A DNA stretch of 64,000 nucleotides, from NCBI GenBank assembly GCA_963812475.1, contig CAWEVI010000044.1, positions 248,001 to 312,000 of the forward strand. The letters run 5' to 3'. Below are positions 46,062 to 55,378 of the stretch, piece by piece. The notes beneath the pieces are model-generated. The model was not told the origin of the DNA. It made no database searches and worked only from the letters and a program-made list of their open reading frames with translations. The first letter of the stretch is position 1. Each line of letters starts with the position of its first letter. Origin of the DNA: JAMXLO01 sp963812475 (GTDB lineage Bacteria; Pseudomonadota; Alphaproteobacteria; Acetobacterales; Acetobacteraceae). The position numbers and the translations under genes are program-made.

Positions 46062-46119
46062 CGGCATGCAGCCTGCCATGGCTTTGCCATCGCGGACAAA
46101 TTCCGGCAGTGAGCCGGGT

Positions 46120-46761
46120 ATGCTGCCGATCTTGTTCCGCGATCAACGCTTCGTGGTGCTCGACAAGCCGGCCGGCCTGGCGGTGCATCCGGGTCCGCGT
46201 GGCGGCCCGAGCGTGGAGGATATTTTTCCGTCGCTGTCGCGGCGCAAGGAAGGACCCTGGCTGGCCCATCGCCTGGACGCCGATACGGCCGGCTGCCTGC
46301 TGGTGGCGTTGCGCCGGTCGGCGCTTTTGGCGGCGCAGGCTGAGTTCATCTCCGGGCGCGCGCACAAGACCTACTGGGCGGTGGTTCGCGGCGTTCCTGC
46401 AACCGGGGCGGGAACGATCGAAGCACCGCTGCTGCGGCTGAACACACGCGGTGGCTGGCGCATGATTATCGACGAGGCTGGCAAGCCGGCGGTGACCGAC
46501 TGGCGCCTGCTTGGACAAACGGATGCGACGGCCTGGCTGGAACTCACGCCGCGCACCGGCCGGACGCATCAGGTGCGGGTGCATTGTGCGGCACTGGGCT
46601 TCCCGGTGCTCGGTGATCCTGTGTACGATGGTGGCGCGGGAACGTTGCAACTGCTGGCTCGTGCCTTGGCTCTGCGGCTCGATCCGCCGCTCAGTGCCGT
46701 TGCGCCGGTACCGGCACACATGCGCGCGGCGCTGCACGACTGTGGCTTTCCGATCGTCTGA
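46120..46761 (+). CDS. RluA-family RNA pseudouridine synthase
   Basis: A 213-residue protein, short because it lacks an S4 domain. Residues LDKPAGLAVHPGPRGG and the catalytic segment LAHRLDADTAGCLLVALRRS, with Asp as nucleophile, identify RluA/RsuA-type synthases. TPRTGRTHQVRVHCAALGFP and VLGDPVYDG close the active site. It would isomerise uridine in rRNA or tRNA; the target is not deducible. ATG 46120 is used. The thiolase gene follows after 18 bases. Confidence 0.85.
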   Translation: MLPILFRDQRFVVLDKPAGLAVHPGPRGGPSVEDIFPSLSRRKEGPWLAHRLDADTAGCLLVALRRSALLAAQAEFISGRAHKTYWAVVRGVPATGAGTIEAPLLRLNTRGGWRMIIDEAGKPAVTDWRLLGQTDATAWLELTPRTGRTHQVRVHCAALGFPVLGDPVYDGGAGTLQLLARALALRLDPPLSAVAPVPAHMRAALHDCGFPIV

Positions 46762-46779
46762 CCGAAGGGAGACTGATTC

Positions 46780-47925
46780 ATGTCGTTGCACGAGCAAGGT
46801 GCCATCACCGGCGTCGGCGAGACGCAGTACATGCGCGGCACCGATCGGACGCCGCTGTCGCTGCAGCTCGAGGCGTCGCTGAACGCGATTGCCGACGCCG
46901 GACTGAAACCGACCGATATCGACGGCGTCATCCCCTATGGTCACGGCGCGGTCGCCGAGGACTTCATCACCAATTTCGGCATTCCCGATCTGCGGTTTTC
47001 GGCGACCACGCCGATGGGGGCGCCAGCGCGGTCGCCGCCATCCAGTGCGCCGTCGCCGCGATCAGCGCCGGCATCTGCAACCACGTGCTGCTGTCGCTCG
47101 GCCGCACCGGCTATTCCGGCGGGCGCATCGGCACGCGCGTGCAGCAGATGCCGCAATTCCGTCTGATCGGCGAGTTCGAGATGCCGTCGGGCGCGATTGC
47201 TCCCGCGCAGCTATACGCCGCGATGGCGCGGCGCCATATGGAGCTCTATGGCACCACGTCGCGTCAGTTCGCTGAGATCGCCGTCACCACGCGTCGTCAC
47301 GCCTCGCTCAACCCCAACGCCACGATGCGCAATCCGATCACCATCGAGGATCACCAGTCCTCGCGCATGATCTCCGATCCGCTGCGTCTGCTCGATTGCT
47401 CGCTGGAGAGCGACGGCGGCACGGCGGTCGTGATCAGCGCCGCCGAACCCGCGAAAGATATGAAACAGCGGCCCGTCGTTATCATGGGCGTGGCCGAGGG
47501 TCATCCAGACTCGCCGAGCGCGATCACGCAGCGTCCGGACCTGACCACGCTCGGCCTGGCGAAGGCTGCTCCGAAGGTGTTCGCGATGGCAGGCGTCACG
47601 CATGACGACATCGATGTGGCCGAAGATCTACGACTGCTTCACCTACATCGTGCTATGCCAGCTCGAGGATCTCGGCTTCTGCAAGAAGGGCGAGGGTGGC
47701 GGTTTCGTGCAGGACGGTGCGATCGGTGTTGGCGGAAGGCTGCCGGTCAACACGCATGGCGGGCTGTTGTCTCAGGCGCATATGGCGGGGATGAACCATA
47801 TCATTGAACTAACCCACCAGTTGCGCGGCGACGCAGCGGCGCAAGTGACCGATGCCCAGATCGGACTTGTGACCGGTTACGGCGATATGGGCGACGGTTC
47901 GCTCGCCATCATGCGGAGGGGTTGA
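46780..47925 (+). pseudogene. thiolase-family (lipid-transfer/SCP2-like) protein with two single-base frameshifts
   Basis: The total length, 381 residues after correction, is right for non-decarboxylating SCP2-type thiolases. The first part (ITGVGETQYMRGTDRTPLSL) runs to TTPMG; at 47016-47020, a run of five G's, a base is missing, after which GASAVAAIQCAVAAISAG continues. A second break at 47620-47625 has one extra base: VTHDDIDVA then KIYDCFTYIVLCQLEDLGF. The final GGLLSQAHMAGMNHIIEL matches thiolases, with His as base. It is followed by a DUF35 protein gene one base later, a common thiolase partner. Confidence 0.8.
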
Positions 47926-47926
47926 G

Positions 47927-48334
47927 ATGACTGAGTACGCCAGGCTCATGCCGCAGCCGACGCCGGATACGCAGCCCTATTGGGATGGCCTGAACGCGCA
48001 CACGCTGCGCCTGCAACGCTGCGCCGATTGCGGCAAGGTGCGTCATTATCCGCGTCCGGTGTGCGAAGCGTGCTACTCGATGCGCGTCGCGTGGATGGAC
48101 GCGTCCGGCCGTGGCCGCGTGCACAGCTGGACCACAACACACCATGCATTCCATCCCGGTTTCAAGCCGGACCTGCCCTATACGCTGGTCACCGTCGATC
48201 TCGATGAAGGCGTGCGGATGAATGCGCAGCTTCGCAATCTCGATCCGGGGGAATTGCGCATCGGCCTCCCCGTGCGGGTCGCCTTCGAGCAGGCGACGGA
48301 AGGGCTGACGCTGCCGGTGTTCGTGCCGGTCTAA
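47927..48334 (+). CDS. Zn-ribbon/OB-fold (DUF35) protein
   Basis: A 135-residue acyl-CoA-binding OB-fold protein with an N-terminal zinc ribbon: RLQRCADCGKVRHYPRPVCE and AC, four Cys in two pairs. The OB part has GRGRVHSWTTTHHAFHPGF and PYTLVTVDLDEGVRM. DUF35 proteins bind and support thiolase-superfamily enzymes in lipid or steroid degradation. It begins two bases after the thiolase stop, so the two are coupled partners. Confidence 0.88.
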   Translation: MTEYARLMPQPTPDTQPYWDGLNAHTLRLQRCADCGKVRHYPRPVCEACYSMRVAWMDASGRGRVHSWTTTHHAFHPGFKPDLPYTLVTVDLDEGVRMNAQLRNLDPGELRIGLPVRVAFEQATEGLTLPVFVPV

Positions 48335-48422
48335 AGTAGGTTCCTCGCAGAGTTCACCGAGGAAGCAGAAACAGCACTTCGCGCAAAGTATTTTTTCTTT
48401 CGCTTTTTGATGGCCACACCTC

Positions 48423-48517
48423 CATCGTCATGGCCGGCGAAGGCCGACCATCCACGTTTTTTGCCGCCAGCACAAAGGGAAGACGTGGATGACCGGCCTT
48501 CGCCGGCCATGACGATG
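48423..48517. repeat. 95-bp palindromic element with 35-bp inverted arms
   Basis: Left arm 48423-48457 starts CATCGTCATGGCCGGCGAAG; right arm 48483-48517 is its reverse complement with two mismatches, and the spacer is 25 bases. It lies in the 372-base gap between the DUF35 and EamA genes, in which I see no other gene. It resembles the small palindromic elements (REP/RPE-like) common in Alphaproteobacteria. Confidence 0.7.
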
Positions 48518-48706
48518 AAGCATGACGCGCGTCCGGGAACAACGCGGTTGTTCCCCGCAGACTTTCAGTGGCCCTCGATGCGTCTTCCTCAGGAAGCTCG
48601 GTGTGGAAACTTCCTTGCTTCAGTTGACGCCTGCCCGAAGGTCGATAGGCTCCCGCATCGACGTCGCCGGACCGCTCCGGCCAACCGGACGCTGGAGCAA
48701 GGCACA

Positions 48707-49612
48707 ATGCCCCTGTGGATACCCGTCACCGTCTCGGCCGCGCTGTTCCAGTGCTGGCGCACGGCGATGCAGCAGAAGCTGCGACACCTGCTGTCGGTCA
48801 ACGGCGCAGGCTTCGTGCGCTACCTGTACGGTGCGCCGACTGCTCTAGTGTTGCTGGCCGGCGCTCTGCTCGCCACCGGTGTGCCGCTGCCGGCGCCCAA
48901 CGCCGTGTTCCTGTTGCACTGCATGGCAGGCGGGCTGATGCAAATTCTCGCAACAAATTTGCTGATCATGGCGTTCGGCTATCGCAACTTCGCCGTTGGC
49001 ACCGCCTATTCCAAGACCGAAACGGCGCAATCCGCGGTCGTGGCCCTGGTCGTGCTGCACGAGGTGCTGCGCCCGTTCGCCTGGATCGGCATCGCACTCG
49101 GCCTGTCGGGCGTGATGACGCTGTCGCTGGCCGGCCGGGGACTGCGACCGCGCGAACTCGTGATGGCCACCGTCCAGCCGGCGGCGCTGTGCGGATTAGG
49201 CTCCGGCTTCCTGTTCGCGCTGACCACGGTGTTCATCAAACTCGCCACGCGTTCGCTGAGCGTGCCGAGCACATTCGTGCGCGCCCTCGTTGTGCTGGTG
49301 GTCATGAACACGATGCAGATCGTCATGCTGGGGGGGTTCCTCGCGTGGCGGGAGCCGGACGAACTGCGCAAGGCCATCTCGTCCTGGCGCAGCTCGGTCT
49401 GGGTGGGGATGCTGTCGGCGTGCGGCTCTGCCTGCTGGAACACCGCCTTCGCGATGGCGGAGGTCGCGCTGGTCCGTTCGGTCGGTCAGATTGAGATCGT
49501 CTTCACGCTGCTGTTCAGCCGGTTCTATTTGAAGGAGACGCTGAAACCCGGCGACATCGCCGGGCTCGCCCTGGTGGTGTGCGGCGTGCTGGTGATCGTG
49601 CTCGGAACCTGA
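48707..49612 (+). CDS. EamA/DMT-superfamily transporter
   Basis: A 301-residue membrane protein with about ten hydrophobic helices and an internal two-fold arrangement of EamA type. Recognisable parts are FAVGTAYSKTETAQSAVVAL, then LHEVLRPFAWIGIALGLSGV at the end of the first half. The second half mirrors it with SVGQIEIVFTLLFSRFYLKE and LALVVCGVLVIVLG. It would export or import small metabolites; the substrate is unknown. It converges with the hybrid kinase gene across four bases. Confidence 0.8.
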   Translation: MPLWIPVTVSAALFQCWRTAMQQKLRHLLSVNGAGFVRYLYGAPTALVLLAGALLATGVPLPAPNAVFLLHCMAGGLMQILATNLLIMAFGYRNFAVGTAYSKTETAQSAVVALVVLHEVLRPFAWIGIALGLSGVMTLSLAGRGLRPRELVMATVQPAALCGLGSGFLFALTTVFIKLATRSLSVPSTFVRALVVLVVMNTMQIVMLGGFLAWREPDELRKAISSWRSSVWVGMLSACGSACWNTAFAMAEVALVRSVGQIEIVFTLLFSRFYLKETLKPGDIAGLALVVCGVLVIVLGT

Positions 49613-49616
49613 CGGC

Positions 49617-51794
49617 TCAGTCGCAACCCTGGACGACCCCTTCCGGGTATCGCATGGCTCGCTCGATCGCCACCGCCAGGTCACGCACGCTGAACGGCTT
49701 CTGGATGGTGCCGTAGCCGAGATCCGACCACGGCCGCAACGCATCATTCTCAACATATCCCGTCACGAAAAGAATGGGCGCCTCGGCCCACAGCTTCGTC
49801 ACTTCAGCCGCAAGCCGACTGCCGTTCATCAGCGGCATTGCAAAATCGATCAGCAGCAGATCGAAGCGCCGATCGCGGGCCAGCACCGCCAACGCCTCGA
49901 CTCCGCCGGTCGCTTCCACGACGTCGTGTCCCAACTCCTCCAACATCGTGCGGATCGATAGGCGAACACTGGCGTCATCATCGACCAGCAATACGCGACC
50001 TGGACGAGTGGACAGCACGTCAGCGTCGGAACTCGGTATCTCGGCAAGCGGAGGACTGTCACCCTTCCGCAGATACACGCTCACTGTCGTGCCGAGACCC
50101 GGCGTGCTGTCGAAGCTGAGCGCGCCACCGAGTTCCCTGACGAAACCGTCCACCATCGACAGGCCCAGCCCCGTCCCACCGCCGGGCCCCTTCGTCGTGA
50201 AAAAGGGCTCAGGCGCACGAACGCGGACCTCGGCGGACATCCCTATGCCGGTGTCGCAGACCTGGACGCATACATAGTCTCCGCCTTCGAGCCCCGACAC
50301 CTGTGCATCAGCGTCGCGCAAAGCAACGGTGACCGTGCGAAAGGTGAGGACTCCGCCGTCCGGCATGGCGTCGCGTGCATTCACCGCGAGGTTGAGCAAC
50401 GCAAGTTCCAGTTGGACGAGATCGGCAAGGGCCGGCTCGAGATCATCGGCGAGGTCATAGTGCAGCCGCACGGCTGGCCCCAGCGTTCGGCGCAGCAGAT
50501 CGTCCATGCCCCGTATCACGGCGTTGACATCGATCGACCGCACCGCGACTTCGTGCTTGCGGGAGAACGCGAGCATCTGCGCCGTCAGCTTCGCCCCCCG
50601 TTGGGCAGCCTCCGTTGCGGTCTGCAGCAGCCGCACGGTGCGCGGATTGGTTTCGCGCCGCAACACCAGCTCCAGCGAGGCGAGGATCGCAGCCAGCAGA
50701 TTGTTGAAGTCGTGCGCCACCCCGCCGGTCAGACGGCCGAGCGCTTCCATCTTCTGGCCCTGCTGTGCCCTTGCTTCCGCCTGTCGCCGCCGTTCGGTTT
50801 CTTCCACAAGACGACGTAGAGCGTCATGCTCGACCGCTGACTTGCGTCGTACCATGTGCTCGGTTGCGAGCAGCAGGATGCTCAGCAGAATCGCGCACAC
50901 GGCGATCACCACGGCATGGATGGCCCAGGTCGTCAGGAACACCGATCGGTTGATCGAGTAGCCGACCAGCAGCGGCAGGTCGCGCAGCCGCCGGAAGGCA
51001 CCGATACGTTCGTCGCCGCTGGTATTCGACCGGCCGCCGAAGACTGCAAAATCCAGGCCCATCCGTGCCGCCACCAACATCGGATTGGAGGCCGGAAGCA
51101 CCAACGGGCGGTTCGACACTTCGGGAAACCGCACGAGGAGAGCACCATCCGTGCGTATCAACCCGGCCGCGGATGCGCCGGGGGCGTCGAGAATCGCACG
51201 ATAGAACGTCTCGAAATAAAGCGGCGAAACCGTCACCCCCACCACGCCGTCGAACTGCCCGTCCTGCATCCGGCGGCGGCTGATCATGAACCCCGTGGTC
51301 CCAGACAACGTGCCGGTGATTGGTGGGCTGATGACGATGGCATCGCTGTTCTGAGCCTTTGTGGCGGCGAAGTACTCCGGTGCGTGGACGTCATACCGAG
51401 GCATCGGATAGGCGCGGCTGCTCGCGGCGATGATGCCGTTCGGATCGATCAGGAATACCGCCTCGACCTGCGGCAGTTCGCGCCGCAGACGGGCCAGGAA
51501 GTCATACGTCTCCGGCGACGCGGCGAGTGTTGTCCAGTCCTGGTGGTCGATATGATCCAGCACACGCTCGAGTACCAGCTCGACCGTCTCCACAACTGTC
51601 TGGGCATGCTCGGCAAGCGCATTGGTGGTGGTCGCGACGTCGTTCCGTGTCCGTTCAAGCTCGACCCGGTAGTCGATCCAGGCCAGTCCAACAAGCAACA
51701 GGGCCGGAAGGACGAAGCATGCAACCTGCAATGGGTAAGCCGTTCGCTTCCACTGCCTGCCGAGTGCGGTGACGAGAGCATTTGCCGCTTGCAT
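49617..51794 (-). CDS. hybrid sensor histidine kinase/response regulator
   Basis: A 725-residue membrane sensor. An N-terminal helix (VACFVLPALLLVGLAWIDYR) precedes a double-Cache-like periplasmic domain (about 40-280) with PNGIIAASSRAYPMP. A second helix (AIHAVVIAVCAILLSILLL) follows. The HisKA His is in TGGVAHDFNNLLAAI (about residue 362). The HATPase part has NLAVNARDAMPDGG, DTGIGM and GGGTGLGLSMVDGFV. The receiver (about 600-720) has VLLVDDDASVRL, the acceptor Asp in LLLIDFAMP and the Lys in GTIQKPFS. ATG 51794 has AAGG seven bases upstream; a TTG at 51809 is an alternative. No cognate regulator gene is next to it, so its output may be a distant partner. Confidence 0.88.
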   Translation of the reverse strand: MQAANALVTALGRQWKRTAYPLQVACFVLPALLLVGLAWIDYRVELERTRNDVATTTNALAEHAQTVVETVELVLERVLDHIDHQDWTTLAASPETYDFLARLRRELPQVEAVFLIDPNGIIAASSRAYPMPRYDVHAPEYFAATKAQNSDAIVISPPITGTLSGTTGFMISRRRMQDGQFDGVVGVTVSPLYFETFYRAILDAPGASAAGLIRTDGALLVRFPEVSNRPLVLPASNPMLVAARMGLDFAVFGGRSNTSGDERIGAFRRLRDLPLLVGYSINRSVFLTTWAIHAVVIAVCAILLSILLLATEHMVRRKSAVEHDALRRLVEETERRRQAEARAQQGQKMEALGRLTGGVAHDFNNLLAAILASLELVLRRETNPRTVRLLQTATEAAQRGAKLTAQMLAFSRKHEVAVRSIDVNAVIRGMDDLLRRTLGPAVRLHYDLADDLEPALADLVQLELALLNLAVNARDAMPDGGVLTFRTVTVALRDADAQVSGLEGGDYVCVQVCDTGIGMSAEVRVRAPEPFFTTKGPGGGTGLGLSMVDGFVRELGGALSFDSTPGLGTTVSVYLRKGDSPPLAEIPSSDADVLSTRPGRVLLVDDDASVRLSIRTMLEELGHDVVEATGGVEALAVLARDRRFDLLLIDFAMPLMNGSRLAAEVTKLWAEAPILFVTGYVENDALRPWSDLGYGTIQKPFSVRDLAVAIERAMRYPEGVVQGCD

Positions 51795-52063
51795 CGTGAC
51801 CTTGGCCAATTCTGACGAATATCGGCATGACCGGGGACGGAACAGGTACCGAAGGCGCTCATTTTGCTTCGTGCCGCGTTCGATCGCAATTGCGGACTAG
51901 CTTCGACCGACCGCCCGCGGCAGTTTTGTGCCTGCCGAAATCCGTTGGTTTCGCGAGACAGCCCCCGCGCCTCGGATCATTATGCGGTGACCGACGGCAA
52001 TGCGCGTGTAACGACGCGGCGGCTGAACCAATGCGGTGGCGGCTGTCCTCGGCGTCCGAAGTC

Positions 52064-52882
52064 CTACTCGACCGGCGGGGCGCTGATCGCGCGAAGGTAG
52101 CGGCGGACCGAGAATGCCACCGCTTCCTTGCCACCTGACGGGAGGTTGCTGTCCCACATGGCGCCGTAGATTGACTCGAATTTCCAGCCCTCCAGCACGT
52201 CCGCGATGTGCTGCACGGAACTCGCATCCAGCGGGATCAGATCGGGATAGCTTCGCATGAAGCTCGCCTTCCTGTCCGGCCCCACCCGCACGATATCGCC
52301 CGACAGCAGCGCACCCTTCCCGCCCGCGCCGTCTGCCCAATGCAGCACCGTGCCGCCGGCAAAATGCCCGCCGCAGCGCAACAGCGTCACGCCTGGCGAA
52401 AGCTCCCGCGTCTCGCCGTCCCAAAACGTCACTGCCGCATCGGGATGCACGACCCACCGTTTGTCGGCGGCGTGCAAGTGGATCGGCGCATGGTCGAACG
52501 CGCGGCTCCATTCCACCATCGACGCATAGAAGTGCGGGTGTGAGATCGCGATCGCGGCGATGCCGCCCAGCGCGCGCACGATCTCCAGCGTGGCGTCGTC
52601 GATGAAACTGATGCAGTCCCACAGCACATTGCCTGCGCCTGTGCGCAGCAACAGCGCGCGCTGGCCGATCGCGAAAGCAGGCGTGGTGCCGATCCCGATC
52701 AGCCCCGGTTCGTGGCGGCGAAACGCGTTGAAATGCCTCTGCTGCATCGACTGCAACGTGGTCCAGGCCTGGCCCAGCAGGTTCACGTATTGCCGCTCGT
52801 CCAGGCAGATCGTGCATCCAGGCGGTGGCGCGTCGCTCCCGGGATATTGCGTGCCGCAGGTGGTGCAGATGAACGCAGGCAT
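52064..52882 (-). CDS. MBL-fold metallo-hydrolase with N-terminal zinc-ribbon-like segment
   Basis: A 272-residue protein. It starts with FICTTCGTQYPGSDAPPPGC and TIC, a rubredoxin-like Cys pattern (C-x2-C...C-x2-C). The beta-lactamase-fold follows: AIAISHPHFYASMVEW in place of the usual HxHxDH, RCGGHFAGGTVLHW and ALLSGDIVRVGPD. Loss of the DH pair suggests an altered metal site. The MFS transporter gene begins upstream on the same strand and ends 15 bases before this start, so one operon is likely. Function unknown. Confidence 0.78.
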   Translation of the reverse strand: MPAFICTTCGTQYPGSDAPPPGCTICLDERQYVNLLGQAWTTLQSMQQRHFNAFRRHEPGLIGIGTTPAFAIGQRALLLRTGAGNVLWDCISFIDDATLEIVRALGGIAAIAISHPHFYASMVEWSRAFDHAPIHLHAADKRWVVHPDAAVTFWDGETRELSPGVTLLRCGGHFAGGTVLHWADGAGGKGALLSGDIVRVGPDRKASFMRSYPDLIPLDASSVQHIADVLEGWKFESIYGAMWDSNLPSGGKEAVAFSVRRYLRAISAPPVE

Positions 52883-52897
52883 GCGCGGCCTTCCGTT

Positions 52898-54136
52898 TCA
52901 GCCCAGCGCGGATGCGAGACGCATCGGCCGATGGCGCACCACCAGCGCGCCGATCACCACCAGGTTCAGCAGGTTGAACGCGACGCCGACCGCGAAGGCC
53001 GGCGTATAGAATGCGAAGTGGTCGTACATCACGCCGGCCAGCCAGCCGCCGGTCGCCATGCCGAGCGAGCCGGGAAACAGCATTGTGGGGATGCGCCAGC
53101 TCGCCTCGGCTGCCGGGAACAATTCGCGCACCGCCAGCACGTAGCCCGGGATCAGGCCGCCAAATCCAAACCCGAATACCGCGGAGATGGTGAACAGCCC
53201 GATCTCGTCCTGGGTCAGCAGGTAGCCCGTCATTGCCGCGGCCTGCGCCGCCGATGCCCACAGTATGGTGCGCAGTCCGCCGATGCGGTCGGCCAGCCAA
53301 CCCCAGAACTGACGGGCGAAGAACGCCGATACCAGCAGCACGGACAGCATCGCGGCTCCCTGCGTGGGTCCGATGCCGATGTCGCTGCAGAAGGCCACCA
53401 TGTGCGACATCGGCATCGACATCGTCACGCAGCAGCAGAACGTCGCGAACGCCAATGCCCCGAGTACCAGATTTGGCGGCAGACCGAGCACCGGCTCGCC
53501 GACCCGCGGCCCGGCATACATGCTGCCGAGCGCCGCGGCGTCCGGCGGGGGCCGTAGGTAGATGGCCGCCAGCGGCAGGATCACCACGACGACGAAGACC
53601 GCATAGGCCAGCATGGTGTGACGCCAGCCGATCGTGTTGATACCGAACTGGAACAGCGCCGGCCACAACGCTCCGGCGACGTACTGGCCGGCGGAGATCA
53701 ACGCAATCGCGGTGCCGCGCCGCCGGTCGAACCACCGGCTGACATAGGTCATCAGCGGTGCGAACATGCCGGCGGCGCCGAGCAGGCCGACAAACAGGAA
53801 GCTGCTGACATAGAGCTGCGTGAGGCCGCCCAGCGACGATATGGTCAGCCCGGTGCCGATCATCGTGCCGCCGAACAGCACCACCCAGCGAACGCCGATC
53901 CGTTCGGCCAGCCAGCCCATCGCGATGCCGCCGCAGCCGGCGCCGATGAAGGTCAGCCCCACCGCCAATGCGGGCGCCGAACGCGCCGCACCGAATTCGG
54001 CGGCGATCGGCTTCAGCGCCACCACGACAGTCAGCGGAGCGCCGTATGACACGCTCAGCACGACCAGGGAGACCATGGCCACGACCCAGGATGTCCGCGT
54101 CTCCACGCTCCGCGCGTACGCGCCGCTGCCGTCCAT
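52898..54136 (-). CDS. MFS transporter
   Basis: A 412-residue, 12-helix carrier. The cytoplasmic loop motif GWLAERIGVRWVVLFGG follows helix 2 and WGWLADRIGGLRTILWASAA repeats it in the second half. YVSRWFDRRRGTAIALISAG is characteristic of the oxalate/monocarboxylate (OFA-like) group. It probably moves an organic anion. It lies upstream of the MBL hydrolase gene and downstream, across 32 bases, of a HIBYL-CoA hydrolase-like gene. Confidence 0.85.
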   Translation of the reverse strand: MDGSGAYARSVETRTSWVVAMVSLVVLSVSYGAPLTVVVALKPIAAEFGAARSAPALAVGLTFIGAGCGGIAMGWLAERIGVRWVVLFGGTMIGTGLTISSLGGLTQLYVSSFLFVGLLGAAGMFAPLMTYVSRWFDRRRGTAIALISAGQYVAGALWPALFQFGINTIGWRHTMLAYAVFVVVVILPLAAIYLRPPPDAAALGSMYAGPRVGEPVLGLPPNLVLGALAFATFCCCVTMSMPMSHMVAFCSDIGIGPTQGAAMLSVLLVSAFFARQFWGWLADRIGGLRTILWASAAQAAAMTGYLLTQDEIGLFTISAVFGFGFGGLIPGYVLAVRELFPAAEASWRIPTMLFPGSLGMATGGWLAGVMYDHFAFYTPAFAVGVAFNLLNLVVIGALVVRHRPMRLASALG

Positions 54137-54168
54137 CGATACGTTTCCTCGGTTCTTGACGTCCTAGC

Positions 54169-55176
54169 TTACCCGAACATGGCGGTGATGGCAGCCGGGT
54201 CGACGTCCTCGATGCGCGCCGGCTGCCAGCGTGGCTGGCGGTCCTTGTCCACCACCATGGCCCGCACTCCCTCGGCGAAATCCGGATGTCGCATCGTCGT
54301 CCGGGTCAGCGCCAGCTCGGCGGCCTGGCACTGCGACAAGGTGAGGTCGGCGCCACGGCGGAGCGCCGCCAGCGTCCAGCACAATGCCGAGGGCGACACT
54401 GTCCGAAGCGTATCCAGGATCTTCGCCGCCCACGGGTCGCCGACGGCTTCTAGCCGCTGCACGATCCCGGGAACGCTGTCGGCGCCGAAGCAATGGTCGA
54501 TCGCAGCGCGGTCCGGCGCCAAGGAAAACGTGGGCAACGATGCGCCATGCAGGCCGAGTGCCGCCGGCCCTTCCTCGGCCAACGCACGCGACAGCGCCGG
54601 GAGGTCCTCGCGCCGTGTGAAATGCGTGGCCAGCCCGGCGTGCACCGCGTCCGCACCCTGCATGCGGGCGCCCGTCAGACCAAGATAGGTACCGATCTCG
54701 CCGGGCAGCCGCGGCAGGAAGAACGTCGCGCCGATGTCGGGGAAAAAGCCGATCGCGGTCTCCGGCATGGCGAATGCAGCATGCTCGGTCGCCACGCGAT
54801 ACGGCGCGTGCACGGAAACGCCGATGCCGCCGCCCATGCAGATGCCGTCGATCAGCGCAATGTATGGCTTCGGATAGGTGGCGATCGCGAGGTTCAGCTC
54901 GTACTCCTCGCGGAAAAACGCCTCGGCGCGGTGATGCTCGCCATCCAGCTCGTACTGGCGCAGTGCGCGGATGTCGCCGCCGGCGCAGAAGGCTCGGTCA
55001 CCTGCACCCTCGATCACGACAGCGTGCACGTGCGGGTCTTCACGCCATCCGTCCAGCGCGCGCGAACAGGCGCGGATCATCGGCAGGTCGATCGCATTGA
55101 GCGCCTTTGGGCGGTTCAGCATGATCCGCCCAATCCGCCCGTCGCGCCGGGCAATCACCGTGTCTTCGCTATGCAT
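54169..55176 (-). CDS. enoyl-CoA hydratase/isomerase family, 3-hydroxyisobutyryl-CoA hydrolase-like
   Basis: A 335-residue crotonase of HIBYL-CoA hydrolase size. GRIGRIMLNRPKALNAID, then GDRAFCAGGDIRAL with the GGDI oxyanion motif, GICMGGGIGVSVHAPYRVAT, and PETAIGFFPDIGATFFLPRL with acidic residues as in HIBCH. The long C-terminal part (SALCWTLAALRRGADLTLSQ) is typical. In valine breakdown it frees 3-hydroxyisobutyrate. It may share a transcript with the MFS gene. Confidence 0.87.
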   Translation of the reverse strand: MHSEDTVIARRDGRIGRIMLNRPKALNAIDLPMIRACSRALDGWREDPHVHAVVIEGAGDRAFCAGGDIRALRQYELDGEHHRAEAFFREEYELNLAIATYPKPYIALIDGICMGGGIGVSVHAPYRVATEHAAFAMPETAIGFFPDIGATFFLPRLPGEIGTYLGLTGARMQGADAVHAGLATHFTRREDLPALSRALAEEGPAALGLHGASLPTFSLAPDRAAIDHCFGADSVPGIVQRLEAVGDPWAAKILDTLRTVSPSALCWTLAALRRGADLTLSQCQAAELALTRTTMRHPDFAEGVRAMVVDKDRQPRWQPARIEDVDPAAITAMFG

Positions 55177-55378
55177 GCGGTCCCTCTATCGCGGCTCCGC
55201 CGGTCGCGCCAGGGCGGCCCTCCGCCAAGGAGGCGGCCCTCGGTGGTGTTGGCTCAGTGACCTCCGCGTGAACCCTTCCATTCTCCCTTGCCTTCCGTCC
55301 CCACCCGGCTTCCGCTTCCAACCGATTTCGCGGATGGTAGCCGCCTTCTGCACCGCATGAACCCGGAGCCCGATATCG

